Part shown: positions 55,320 to 63,900 of the stretch, piece after piece | Numbering within the stretch: position 1 is the stretch's first letter | Layout: every line of letters starts with the position of its first letter | NCBI GenBank assembly: GCA_024233215.1 | Contig: JACKPW010000002.1 | Coordinates: forward strand, 496,001-560,000 | Source: Verrucomicrobiales bacterium | GTDB taxonomy: Bacteria > Verrucomicrobiota > Verrucomicrobiia > Limisphaerales > J093 | Reading direction: 5' to 3' | DNA: 64,000 nt | Notes under the pieces: model-generated | The model's database searches: none | What the model was told of the DNA's origin: nothing | Seen by the model: only the letters and a program-made list of their open reading frames with translations | Translations under genes and position numbers: made by a program

Positions 55320-56278
55320 AGGAAGACGGCGTCACCCGTGGATGGGAAACGGTTTGCCGGCTCGCGGAGACGGATTCCAACAACTACCGCACGGTCTGGC
55401 TGGATGACGCCGGTGAGACGCCGATGCATTTCCGGTGTATCCCAGCCGGGGAGTTCCTCATGGGGTCACGGGGATACGGCAACGACGAAGAGCCCCGGCA
55501 TCGCGTCGTCATTCCCGAGGCATTCCACCTGGCGTGCTTTCCAGTGACGCAGCAGCAGTGGCGCGTGCTCATGGGCACGACGCCACGGGAGCTGAAGGGC
55601 AAGGGGGACAGCTATGGTGAGGTGACCGCCGAGGGTGGCTTGCACCCGATGAGTTTCGCCAACTTCCACGATGCCGGGGAGTTTCTTGAAGCCCTGCGAC
55701 TTCGGCCCGGCGGGGAACTGGCCCGGCTGCCGTGTGAGGCGGAATGGGAGTATGCGTGCCGCGCGGGGACAACCACGGAATACCACAACGGGGATGGGGA
55801 AGCGGCCTTGCGTGAGGTCGGATGGTATGGCGGGAACTCGGTGCAGCGGACCCACCCGGTTGGCGGAAAGGCGCCGAACGACTGGGGTCTGTACGACATG
55901 CACGGGAATGTGTGGGAATGGTGCGCCGACGCGCATGACAGCACTGCCTACGCCCGACGACCCGATGGGTGGATCGCCAGGGCATGGGAAACCGATAGCA
56001 AGGACCCGGTCCGCGTGTTCCGCGGCGGCTCCTGGATCAACTCGGCCTGGGGGTGCCGCTCCGCCTTCCGCTTCGGGAGGCGTCCGCGCAACCGCGGCTG
56101 GATCCAGGGTTTCCGGGTTCTGTTGGGGTCCCCCGGTCCGGTGGCGGAGCCGGGTACAGGTGGGAGCGGAGGCCGGGAGGGAGCGCGAGTGAGGGACGAG
56201 CGAGCAGGCGACCGGAAGGCCGGAGCGGGCGGACTGGCGGGGCTGCGGATGCCCCGGGAAAGGAGAGACACGGATTGA
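55316..56278 (+). CDS. DGR target protein 2: FGE-sulfatase domain with hypervariable tail
   Basis: A 320-aa paralogue of target 1, with an N-terminal TWD-like part of its own (MKEDGVTRGWETVCRLAETD). Domain words: EPRHRVVIPEAFHLACFPVTQQQW, RLPCEAEWEYACRAGTTTEY, GLYDMHGNVWEWCADAHD and RVFRGGSWINSAWGCRSAFR. The variable repeat covers residues 229-273. The GTG start overlaps the RT stop by four bases (GTGA), and GGAGG lies 7 bp before it, so translation is coupled to the RT. The first 91 bp after VR2 are identical to those after VR1 and the tail ends similarly. Confidence 0.9.
   Translation: MKEDGVTRGWETVCRLAETDSNNYRTVWLDDAGETPMHFRCIPAGEFLMGSRGYGNDEEPRHRVVIPEAFHLACFPVTQQQWRVLMGTTPRELKGKGDSYGEVTAEGGLHPMSFANFHDAGEFLEALRLRPGGELARLPCEAEWEYACRAGTTTEYHNGDGEAALREVGWYGGNSVQRTHPVGGKAPNDWGLYDMHGNVWEWCADAHDSTAYARRPDGWIARAWETDSKDPVRVFRGGSWINSAWGCRSAFRFGRRPRNRGWIQGFRVLLGSPGPVAEPGTGGSGGREGARVRDERAGDRKAGAGGLAGLRMPRERRDTD
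56002..56136 (+). other. DGR variable repeat VR2 (in target gene 2)
   Basis: 135 bp with 17 substitutions relative to the TR, all at template adenines. VR1 and VR2 also differ from each other at several of these sites, for example WFNTARG against WINSAWG. Confidence 0.97.
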
Positions 56279-56615
56279 CACGGACTGGCACGGATTCTGA
56301 TTGGGGAGCACACCCGGCCTCGGGTGTCGTTCGACGCGGCTCGCGTCGAACCCGCAGATCCTGCACCCGGCCCGGCCCGTGGGTAGCGCAGATTTCCAAA
56401 TCTGCTGTATCGCCGAATTCCATTCGGCAGACCGCCCGGATTCTCCAGCAGCACCGACCGGAGCCCCACGACTCAGCGGAGCGGATTTGTGCCACGGACA
56501 GCAGGGTCGGTCGCGCAACGGGATCCCGCCAAGCGTCGGGAGTCGCCGGCGGCTTGCGGGTTGGAAACCCGCGATACAGCAGATTTGGAAATCCGCGCTA
56601 CGAGGTGACGGCGAC
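56279..56615. other. Intergenic region between target 2 and the HRDC gene
   Basis: Filled mostly by two blocks of repeat C in the reverse orientation (about 56384-56442 and 56549-56603) and CACGGATT-type words near 56268-56298. No ORF supported. Confidence 0.6.
56384..56603 (-). repeat. Dispersed repeat C, copy 3 (split)
   Basis: GTAGCGCAGATTTCCAAATC, GCCGAATTCCATTCGGC and CAGATTTGGAAATCCGCGCTAC mark two half-elements with about 105 bp of other DNA between them. It is reversed relative to copies 1 and 2. Confidence 0.75.
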
Positions 56616-57125
56616 ATGAACTTCCGCGTTTTTCAGTATCCCATTCCCGGGGTGGCGGACCTGGCCGATCTGAACGCGTATCTGGCCGGCCACCGGGTGC
56701 TGGAGGTGCGGCAGCATCTGGTATCGACCCAGAGCGGGGCGACGCTCGTTTTCGTGGTGCAAAGCGTGAGCGCGGGTGCTGCGGCGCGCCCGGAGTTCGG
56801 CGGAGGCGACCGAGGTCGGAAGATCGATTACCGGGCGGAGCTGAGCCCGGAGGATTTCGCCGTCTACAGCCGGCTGCGCGAGGAACGGAAGAAGCTCGCC
56901 GAAGCGGAGGGCGTGCCGGCCTACATGGTCTTCACCAACGAACAACTCGCCTCCCTGGCGCGGAGCCGTCCCGAGACGCTCTCAGCGATGGGAGGCATCG
57001 AGGGGATCGGCAAGGCGCGGATCGAGAAACACGGGGAGCGCCTGTTGAGCCTGATCCATCCACCCACAGCGGAAGCCGGCCCGGCCGGTGATCCGAATCC
57101 CGCCGCTCCGCCCGCGGCGACTTGA
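56616..57125 (+). CDS. DGR accessory HRDC-domain protein
   Basis: A 169-aa protein starting MNFRVFQYPIPGVADLADLNAYLAGHR (residues 1-27), as do HRDC proteins that replace Avd as the accessory gene in some DGRs. The HRDC domain is residues 75-148: SPEDFAVYSRLREERKKLAE, VPAYMVFTNEQLASLARSRPE, and GGIEGIGKARIEKHGERLLSLI. HRDC domains bind nucleic acid, and the DGR accessory function is in cDNA synthesis. It starts 337 bp after target gene 2. Confidence 0.9.
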   Translation: MNFRVFQYPIPGVADLADLNAYLAGHRVLEVRQHLVSTQSGATLVFVVQSVSAGAAARPEFGGGDRGRKIDYRAELSPEDFAVYSRLREERKKLAEAEGVPAYMVFTNEQLASLARSRPETLSAMGGIEGIGKARIEKHGERLLSLIHPPTAEAGPAGDPNPAAPPAAT

Positions 57126-57138
57126 AGCCCTTTTCGTC

Positions 57139-58752
57139 ATGAGCAGGCCGTCCAACGATCCGCGAGTCATCCACGAACCAGATTCCATAGGTGAGCTGTC
57201 GCGATGGAGTCCACGGAACGACGAAATCACAACCATCAATCTGGGCCGGCTGGATGCGAAGGAGCCGCTGACAACCGTCCTGCCGTCGGACCTTGCCGCG
57301 TGTTATCCCAACCTGACCCACCTGCGCCTGTGGCGGCTGGACGTCCGGGAGCTGCCGGTGTTGCCGGAGGGCTTGAAATGGTTGGAGGTGCGGAAGTGTC
57401 CGAATCTGACTGAACTTCTCGACCTGCCGACGGGAGTGGAGGTGTTGGTTTTGGAGGAACTGCCGGAGTTGTCGGACGTTTTGCTCGCAGGCTCATGCAA
57501 GGCGCTTTGGGACTTGAGTTTCAAAGGGTGTTCGGCCTTGTCCGAAGCAGCGATCCAGAGCGTGATGAGGCGGGCTCCCAACCTGCGGGAACTGGACCTT
57601 TCCAGCACGGCGATCAAGGACATTCGGGCCTGGCCGTCGGGCTTGGAGCGCATCGAGTTGAATGGGTGCAAGGAACTCTGCGGGCTGCCTGTTGGGTGGC
57701 CGCGGCCGCTACGCCGCCTTGGGCTGCGTGGGGCGAAGACACTAGGTTTGCTTCCGAAGTTCCGCTCCTGGCCTGAGTATCTGGACCTGGCCGGTACCGA
57801 GGGCCTGAAGGAGCTGCCGGAACCGTCGCAACTGCGGGAACTGCCGGAACCGCCGAAGGGGCGTACCTTGTTTCTCTACGGCTCCGGCATTCTTGTCCCT
57901 CCTGCGACCGAGCACGGACGAAGCGCCGATGAGAACGTGGCCGAGCGCACGCGGAAGTTCTTTGGGGACCAGGAACTCTGCGGCTCCGGTGAGGTGAAGC
58001 GATGCAAATTGCTGATGCTGGGGAACGGCAGCGCGGGCAAGACCTCCCTCTCGCTGGCACTCGTGGGTGACGACCCGTCCAAGGCAGAGCAACTGGGAAG
58101 CACGCATGGGGTGCAGTTTTGGGACCAGCCCCGCTCAGCCAGGTTGAGGGAGGGGTTTGATGATGTGCAGGTGCAGATCTGGGATTTTGGTGGGCAGGAG
58201 ATTTACCACCAAACGCACCAGCTCTTCATGAGCCGGGCGTCCGTGTTTCTCGTGCTCTGGGATCCCAACCAGGATGGGAAACAGCCGCGGCCCACGTCGG
58301 AAGGTTATCAAGATGTCTGGAGGCGTCTCCGATACTGGCTGGACTTCGTTCATCTGGCCTGCCCGTGGAAGCCTCGCATCGCGATCGTATGTTCGGGCGA
58401 TGGCCGCCGGAGAACAGAGGCGCTGGAGCAGCAGTGGAGAAACCAGGTCGGTGAACAACACAGCAAGGAATGCCGCTGCTTCTACGTGGATTCCTGGAAG
58501 AGAACCGGCGAGTTAACAAAGTTGGAGGAATGGTTGGAGGTCAACATCGGCGCGGTGGTGTCCAGTCAAGGGACGGCGGTGCCGTCCTATTGGGAAATCG
58601 CGCAGGACTTGGTGAGCGGGTGGATACAGGAGGGCGCCTTCAACGAGATGAGCCGGGAGGACTTTGCCCGGCATTTGCAGGATGCCATCGAGGCCGAACG
58701 CGGCCGGCATGAGCAGCTGGATGCCGCGCTGCGAGATGGGTCTTTCGTGCTC
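57139..58752 (+). pseudogene. 5' half of a leucine-rich ROCO-TIR gene, disrupted by an IS
   Basis: Starts 14 bp after the HRDC stop. About 560 codons remain before the IS. Residues about 1-255 hold leucine-rich repeats (LRLWRLDVRELPVLPEGLKWLEVRKCP, and VLVLEELPELSDVLLAG). The Roc GTPase domain starts near residue 290: P-loop GNGSAGKTS (residues 295-303), then VQIWDFGGQEIYHQT near 352. The start of the COR region (PSYWEIAQDLVSGW) follows. The frame runs to the IS at SFVL (nt 58741-58752), and the partner fragment resumes after the IS at 60071. Without the IS, FVLDEERLRR is restored in frame. Related proteins act as immune or signalling GTPases. Confidence 0.85.
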
Positions 58753-60070
58753 CACAACTGTCCGGACGTTGAACGGGCCGAAGACGGGATGAGCCAATGT
58801 TTACAGGGCTAGAGCCGGGGTCGAGGGGTGTGAGCGATTTGAAAATCCTGACGGGTTGCTCAGCAAGCGCCGTGCCAGAATTCTCCGGTGAACGCCGGAA
58901 AACTTGTCTTTGCGCAACTCGTCGAACCCATCCACCCGGAGCAATTCCGCCGCTGCGTCCGGCGCTATCGAGGTGAATACAAGGTGAAGAGCTTTGCCTG
59001 TTGGGATCAGTTTCTATGCATGGCGTTTGGCCAGCTCACTTTTCGCGAGAGTCTCCGAGATGTGGAAGTCTGCCTGCGGTCGCGGGAGGAGCAGCTCTAT
59101 CATGTCGGAATCCGCGGCCACGTGTCGCATAGCACCCTGGCTGATGCCAACCGGGTTCGAGACTGGAGGATCTACGCCGACCTGGCGCAGATACTCATTC
59201 GCCAAGCAAGGATTCTCTACCAGCAGGAACCGATTGGGATGGAGCTTGAAGAAACGGTTTACGCCTTGGATTCGACCACCATCGACCTGTGCTTGAACCT
59301 GTTTCCCTGGGCGCGCTTTCGGCGTCACAAGGCGGCAGTGAAGTTGCACACCTTGCTGGACATTCGCGGCTCGATTCCGACATTCATCGCGATTTCCCAA
59401 GGAAAACAGGCAGATATCCGTGTTCTCGACGTGTTGCTCTTGGAACCGGGCGCCTTCTACGTGATGGACCGAGCCTACGTGGATTTCAAGCGACTCTACG
59501 CCTTCGTGTTGGCTGGCGCCTTCTTCGTCACTCGCAGCAAGAGACGCATCCGATTCAGCCGCGTCGAGGCACGACCAGTCGATTATCCAGCCGGTGTTCG
59601 CTATGATCAAATCGTAAGGCTCAAGCGTGGCAGCTCCCGCCGAGACTACCCGGACAAGTTGCGTCGCATCCGCTACTATGATGAAGAAACCCGCCGCGAC
59701 CTGGTCTTTCTGACCAACAACCTATCTCTCCCGGCAATTGTCATTGCCTTCCTCTACAAGTGCCGATGGAGGGTGGAGTTGTTCTTCAAGTGGATCAAAC
59801 AGAACCTCCGGATCAAGCACTTCTACGGGACCAGCGACAACGCCGTGAAGACTCAGGTGTGGATTTCGGTGTGCGTCTACGTCCTCGTCGCGATTCTCCG
59901 GAAGCGGGTTGGCGCGGAGCGCAGCCTCTCGGAAATCATACAAATCCTCAGCGTCAATGCATTCGAGAAAGTGCCTCTGCACGAGCTGCTTACAGATTCC
60001 AGCAACAAGACTACGACACCCCACTTCTCTAACCAGTTGATGCTGTGGGACTAATATCCGGACAGTTGTG
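58753..60070 (+). mobile_element. IS4-family insertion sequence with 9-bp target duplication
   Basis: 1318 bp. The ends are perfect 14-bp inverted repeats, CACAACTGTCCGGA at the left and TCCGGACAGTTGTG at the right. The element is flanked by TTCGTGCTC at 58744-58752 and again at 60071-60079, a 9-bp target-site duplication as usual for IS4-type elements. It carries one transposase. Confidence 0.95.
58888..60054 (+). CDS. IS4 family transposase (DUF4372-type N-terminus)
   Basis: A 388-aa DDE transposase with GTG start. MNAGKLVFAQLVEPIHPEQFRRCV and YKVKSFACWDQFLCMAFGQLT match the DUF4372 N-terminus. Catalytic Asp near residue 128 (LDSTTIDL) and in YVMDRAYVDF near 193; the Y-x2-R-x3-E-x6-K signature is present in YKCRWRVELFFKWIKQ near 290. 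Confidence 0.92.
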   Translation: MNAGKLVFAQLVEPIHPEQFRRCVRRYRGEYKVKSFACWDQFLCMAFGQLTFRESLRDVEVCLRSREEQLYHVGIRGHVSHSTLADANRVRDWRIYADLAQILIRQARILYQQEPIGMELEETVYALDSTTIDLCLNLFPWARFRRHKAAVKLHTLLDIRGSIPTFIAISQGKQADIRVLDVLLLEPGAFYVMDRAYVDFKRLYAFVLAGAFFVTRSKRRIRFSRVEARPVDYPAGVRYDQIVRLKRGSSRRDYPDKLRRIRYYDEETRRDLVFLTNNLSLPAIVIAFLYKCRWRVELFFKWIKQNLRIKHFYGTSDNAVKTQVWISVCVYVLVAILRKRVGAERSLSEIIQILSVNAFEKVPLHELLTDSSNKTTTPHFSNQLMLWD

Positions 60071-61464
60071 TTCGTGCTCGATGAGGAACGGTTGCGGCGC
60101 ACGCTGGAGTTCCTGGCCAACAGCGGCTGGATTTACTGGGATGCCAAGCTCTTCGAACAACGGGTGATCATTGGCCAGAAGTGGGCGCTGGAGGGCATCT
60201 ACAGCGTGCTCGACCGACGCGAGAAGAGCGACATTTTCAGACGACTGGCGCGGAGTGACGGAATGTTCACCGCTCGGGAATTGAATGAATGGGTCTGGGC
60301 GGAGAAAGGATATTCCCCGACCAGCAAGCGTTGCTATTAAGCTTCATGCAGCAGGCCGGGGTCTGCTTCACCTTGGCTCGGCACGGCGAGAACTGGTGGA
60401 AGGAGACCCTTTACAGCACGTTCATGCACTTGCCCACCGCCAAGGAGGCGCGTTTCCAGCGGCATTTTGACAATGCCGACCTGACTGCCGACGCTGAGGA
60501 GCCGGTGAAGCACAAGCAACTACATCGGGGTCACTGGAACCAGGTTCTCAAGTCGCTCGGGGAGACGTACGGCACGGATGGGAGCTACGCGGCGGACGGG
60601 TTTGAGATGATCAACAAGGAAGCGCAGCACGTGTGCTTGATTGTTGATTTCGAGCCCGAAGGACTTGGCGGCGAGATTCATGTCCAAGTCTCAGGCAAGG
60701 AGGCAAAGGAACTGGCGAAGAAACTGGCGAGCCATGTGCGGAAGTTTCTGCCTCCCGAGGGCTGGACTGCCGCGGAGCCTGAAAGCGCCGACGATGGCAA
60801 GACCCCGGCCGGGGAGGCACCGAACCGGATTCAACTGTTCATCTCCTACGCCTGGAACCCGCGTACCCAGGCACTCGCCAGGGAAGGACTGGTGGACGCT
60901 CCCGTGCCGCTCGAGTACGAGAAGCCGGTGGAAGTGATTGAGGAAGGGCTCAAGGAGGAATCCGCCGTTCTGGAGGTGCTGAGGGATAAGTCCACGCTGA
61001 AGGAAGGTGATGATGTCATGGAGTTCATCAACCTTTGCCGGAGAGCCCACAAGGTGCTGGTGGTGCACAGCGACAAATGCTGGAGGTCGCCGTTTTGCCT
61101 CTATGAGTTGACACAGGTACTGCGGACCTTCCAGCACCGCCCGGAAACGAGAAACGATGTCGTCATGTTTCTTGAGATGCCGACAAGCCAGGTGTTCGGA
61201 GCGGGCAAGGCGGAAGACTACTACACGGAGTGGGTGGGCAAGAGCCAGCGGAAGTTCCTGCCGGCAATGATGACGGACGAGGCGGGGACGACGCAGGACA
61301 AGCTGATGGCGGACATCCACGTGCTGTTTTTCAACCTGATACCTGAGATACACAAATCCGGTCGTCGCAAGCGATGGGAGGAGCTAACACCTGACAGTTT
61401 CGTCGAGTGGGTGAGGGGGTTTTGTCTGAAGGCGAGGCTTCCGCAATTGCCGTCTGTGACCTAG
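60071..61464 (+). pseudogene. 3' half of the ROCO-TIR gene, with a frameshift
   Basis: Begins at the second copy of the target duplication and continues the COR domain (FVLDEERLRRTLEFLANSGW). About 80 codons on, at 60316-60320 (TCCCCGACC), the frame shifts by one: AEKGYSP must continue as DQQALLLSFMQQAG in the next frame. The rest, to the stop at 61464, includes a TIR domain starting NRIQLFISYAWNP near 60828, with EGDDVMEFINLCRRAHKVLVVHS and SPFCLYELTQVL containing the likely catalytic Glu. TIR effectors commonly cleave NAD. Independent start codons allow two separate frames to be called here, but the domain content shows one gene. Confidence 0.8.
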
Positions 61465-61502
61465 GTTTCCCATCCGCTCCCATCCCCATCCCAGGTTCCA
61501 CA

Positions 61503-61783
61503 TGCCCACTCCACCCATCCTCCCCACGCCGCGCGAGATGATCGCCCACCTGGACACGCGGGTGCATGGGCAGACGCGCAGGCCAAGCAGGACCTGGCGG
61601 TGGCGGTGTACAGTCATTACCTGTCCCAGGCGTTGCAGGGAACGGACGGGGAGGACCCGGGCCGGTTTCACGTTCTGCTGATCGGGCCGACCGGTGTGGG
61701 AAGACGTATCTGGTGAAGACGCTGGGCGAGTTTCTCCGGGGTGCCGGTGGGCTTTGCCAGCGCGGCGGGCCTCGTGGAAAGCG
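61503..61783 (+). pseudogene. ClpX-like AAA+ ATPase fragment, frameshifted and truncated
   Basis: Starts MPTPPILPTPREMIAHLD. Stitching three frames gives DAQAKQDLAVAVYSHYLSQAL, HVLLIGPTGVGKTYLVKTL with a Walker A motif, then GVPVGFASAAGLVESG, all typical of ClpX-type proteins. Single-base losses or gains are implied near 61575, 61705 and 61735, and the gene stops where the IS remnant begins. Not functional as read. Confidence 0.75.
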
Positions 61784-61922
61784 GTTCACCGGAGAACAGC
61801 GTGGCACGGCGCTTGATCCGCAACCCGTCAGGATTTTCAAATCGGCACCCTCGACCCCGGCTCTAGCCCGTAAACATTGGCTCATCCCGTCATCGGCCCG
61901 TTCAACGTCCGGACAAGTTGAC
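61784..61922 (-). mobile_element. Remnant of the left end of the same IS4-family element
   Basis: The reverse complement of about 58753-58892 with a few small differences, ending in TCCGGACAAGTTG. Only the left end remains; the transposase is gone. It adjoins the truncated ClpX-like gene, so an insertion followed by a deletion is likely. Confidence 0.85.
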
Positions 61923-61964
61923 GCCAGTGCAGACCAACCCCCTTCTTCCTCGCCTCGGCCTGTG

Positions 61965-61970
61965 TATAAT
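61965..61970 (+). promoter_or_regulatory. Putative -10 element (TATAAT) for the IS1634 transposase
   Basis: TATAAT lies 11 bp before the ATG at 61982. I cannot identify a matching -35. Confidence 0.4.
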
Positions 61971-61981
61971 CCCAGGCCAAC

Positions 61982-63766
61982 ATGTTCCTCAAGGTCAGCA
62001 AGCGCTTCAAGGACGGCAAGGAGCATCGCTACTGGAGCCTGGTGGAAAACCGGCGGGTCGATAGCGGACGCAAGGTGGTGCAGCGGCACGTGTTGTATCT
62101 GGGAGAGATCAACTCCTCTCAACAGGCGGCCTGGCGCAAGACCATTGAAGTCTTTGAAACCGGTTCAGCCAAGGCGCGCACCGTCGCCCTCTTTCCCGAC
62201 GAGCGTTCTCCCGCAGTGGATGACGACAAGATCGTACGCATCCGTTTGGACCAGTTGGAACTGCGCCGGCCTCGGCAATGGGGCGCGTGCTGGCTGGCGA
62301 GTGTTCTCTACCAAAAGCTCGGATTGGACGAGTTCTGGATCGAACATCTTCCGGTCAGCCGCAAAGGCACTCGATGGGATCAGGTGCTGCAAACCCTGGT
62401 GAGCTATCGGCTCATCGATCCGGGCAGCGAATGGCGTCTGCACCGGGAATGGTTCGACAAGAGCGCGATGGTCGATTTGCTCGGGGCCGATTACCGCCTG
62501 GCCGGCGACGACACCCTCTACCGCTGTCTGGATCAACTGGTGGAGCACAAGCCGGCGCTTTTCTCGCACTTGCAGCAGCGGTGGAGGGATCTGTTCGCGG
62601 CGCGCTTTGACGTGTTGCTCTACGATCTGACCAGCACGTATTTCGAAAGCGATCCGCCCTTTGCGCAAGGCGACAAGCGCCGTTTTGGCTACAGTCGCGA
62701 CAAGCGCTTCGATTGTGTGCAGGTGGTCATTGCGCTGGTGGTCACGCCGGAGGGATTTCCGCTGGGATACGAAGTGCTTCCGGGAAACACGCTCGACAAG
62801 CAGACGCTCGGCTCAGCGCTGGCCTCGATTGAAGCGCAGTATGGCAAGGCGCGGCGGGTGTGGGTGATGGACCGGGGGATTCCCACCGAAGAAACCCTCG
62901 AGCAGATGCGCCGGAGCGATCCATCGGTCAGCTATCTGGTGGGCACGCCCAAGGGCCGTTTGAGTAAACTCGAAGCCACGCTGACCGAGCGACCGTGGCA
63001 CCGAGTGCGCGATGGAATCACCGTCAAGCTGCTGCCGCACCAGGGCGAGTGCTATGTGTTTGCGCAGAGCGCGGCACGGATCGACAAGGAACGGGCGATG
63101 CGACGGCGCCAACTCAAGGCCTTGTGGAAGCGGTTGCCGGAGTTGCGCCAGATGAAGCATCTCAAACGGGATGAACTGCTGATGAAACTCGGCGCCGCCC
63201 GCCAGCAATGGCCGTCGGCCTGGCGCTTGGTGGCCATCCGCGTGCCCCAGAAGGATGAGGCAATCAGCGAGCAGAGCTTCACGTGGCGGTTGCGCAAAGC
63301 CAAGCTACGGCAGGTGCGCCGTCGCGAAGGACGCTATCTGTTGCGCACCAACCTAACCGAGGAGGATCCGGTCAAGCTCTGGGAATACTATACCCAACTG
63401 ACGCAGGTGGAGGAGGCCTTCAAGAACCTCAAGGGGGATCTGGCGTTGCGTCCGGTTTACCACCAAAGAGAGGATCGCATTGAAGCGCACATCTTCGTGG
63501 CCTTCCTGGCGTATTGCCTGCATGTGACGTTGCGTCGGTGGCTGCGGGATCTGGCCCCGGGACTCACGCCTCGCGCCGTGCTGGAGAAATTTGCAGCAGT
63601 GCAGATGATCGATGTGCATCTGCCGACGACCGACCATCGCCACGTCATCCTGCCACGCTACACCCAACCGGAGAAGGAGCTTCAAGTGTTGCTGGACCGA
63701 ATGAAGCTCAGGTTGCCCGAGCAGCCACCGCCTCGGATTACGGCATCGGGCAGGCTGGTCCATTGA
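61982..63766 (+). CDS. IS1634 family transposase
   Basis: A 594-aa DDE transposase. MFLKVSKRFKDGKEHRYWSLVENRR at the start is typical of the family, and catalytic residues lie in YDLTSTYFESD (about residue 213), VWVMDRGIPTEE (about 295) and the later TQVEEAFKNLKGDL (about 475). Complete and intact. The exact ends of the IS are unclear: AGTGCAGACC occurs at 61926-61935 and 63775-63784, both in the same orientation. Confidence 0.9.
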   Translation: MFLKVSKRFKDGKEHRYWSLVENRRVDSGRKVVQRHVLYLGEINSSQQAAWRKTIEVFETGSAKARTVALFPDERSPAVDDDKIVRIRLDQLELRRPRQWGACWLASVLYQKLGLDEFWIEHLPVSRKGTRWDQVLQTLVSYRLIDPGSEWRLHREWFDKSAMVDLLGADYRLAGDDTLYRCLDQLVEHKPALFSHLQQRWRDLFAARFDVLLYDLTSTYFESDPPFAQGDKRRFGYSRDKRFDCVQVVIALVVTPEGFPLGYEVLPGNTLDKQTLGSALASIEAQYGKARRVWVMDRGIPTEETLEQMRRSDPSVSYLVGTPKGRLSKLEATLTERPWHRVRDGITVKLLPHQGECYVFAQSAARIDKERAMRRRQLKALWKRLPELRQMKHLKRDELLMKLGAARQQWPSAWRLVAIRVPQKDEAISEQSFTWRLRKAKLRQVRRREGRYLLRTNLTEEDPVKLWEYYTQLTQVEEAFKNLKGDLALRPVYHQREDRIEAHIFVAFLAYCLHVTLRRWLRDLAPGLTPRAVLEKFAAVQMIDVHLPTTDHRHVILPRYTQPEKELQVLLDRMKLRLPEQPPPRITASGRLVH

Positions 63767-63900
63767 GTCGCTGTAGTGCAGACCTTCTCGATCCTTGCGT
63801 TGATTACCAACCTCTTACGTCTTCACACTCCCCGAATAGCGTGTTGCTTCGGCAAGAGTGCGTGAGCCGATTTTCGGGTCCGGCGTAGGCTGGGCCGCAG

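Noticed and set aside
60068..60340. Separate 90-aa gene starting at the IS right end
   Set aside because: Its first codons are IS terminal repeat and the rest continues the COR domain of the interrupted ROCO-TIR gene.
61926..63784. AGTGCAGACC at both sides of the IS1634 transposase as terminal repeats
   Set aside because: The two copies are in the same orientation, whereas IS ends should be inverted; they do not define the element.
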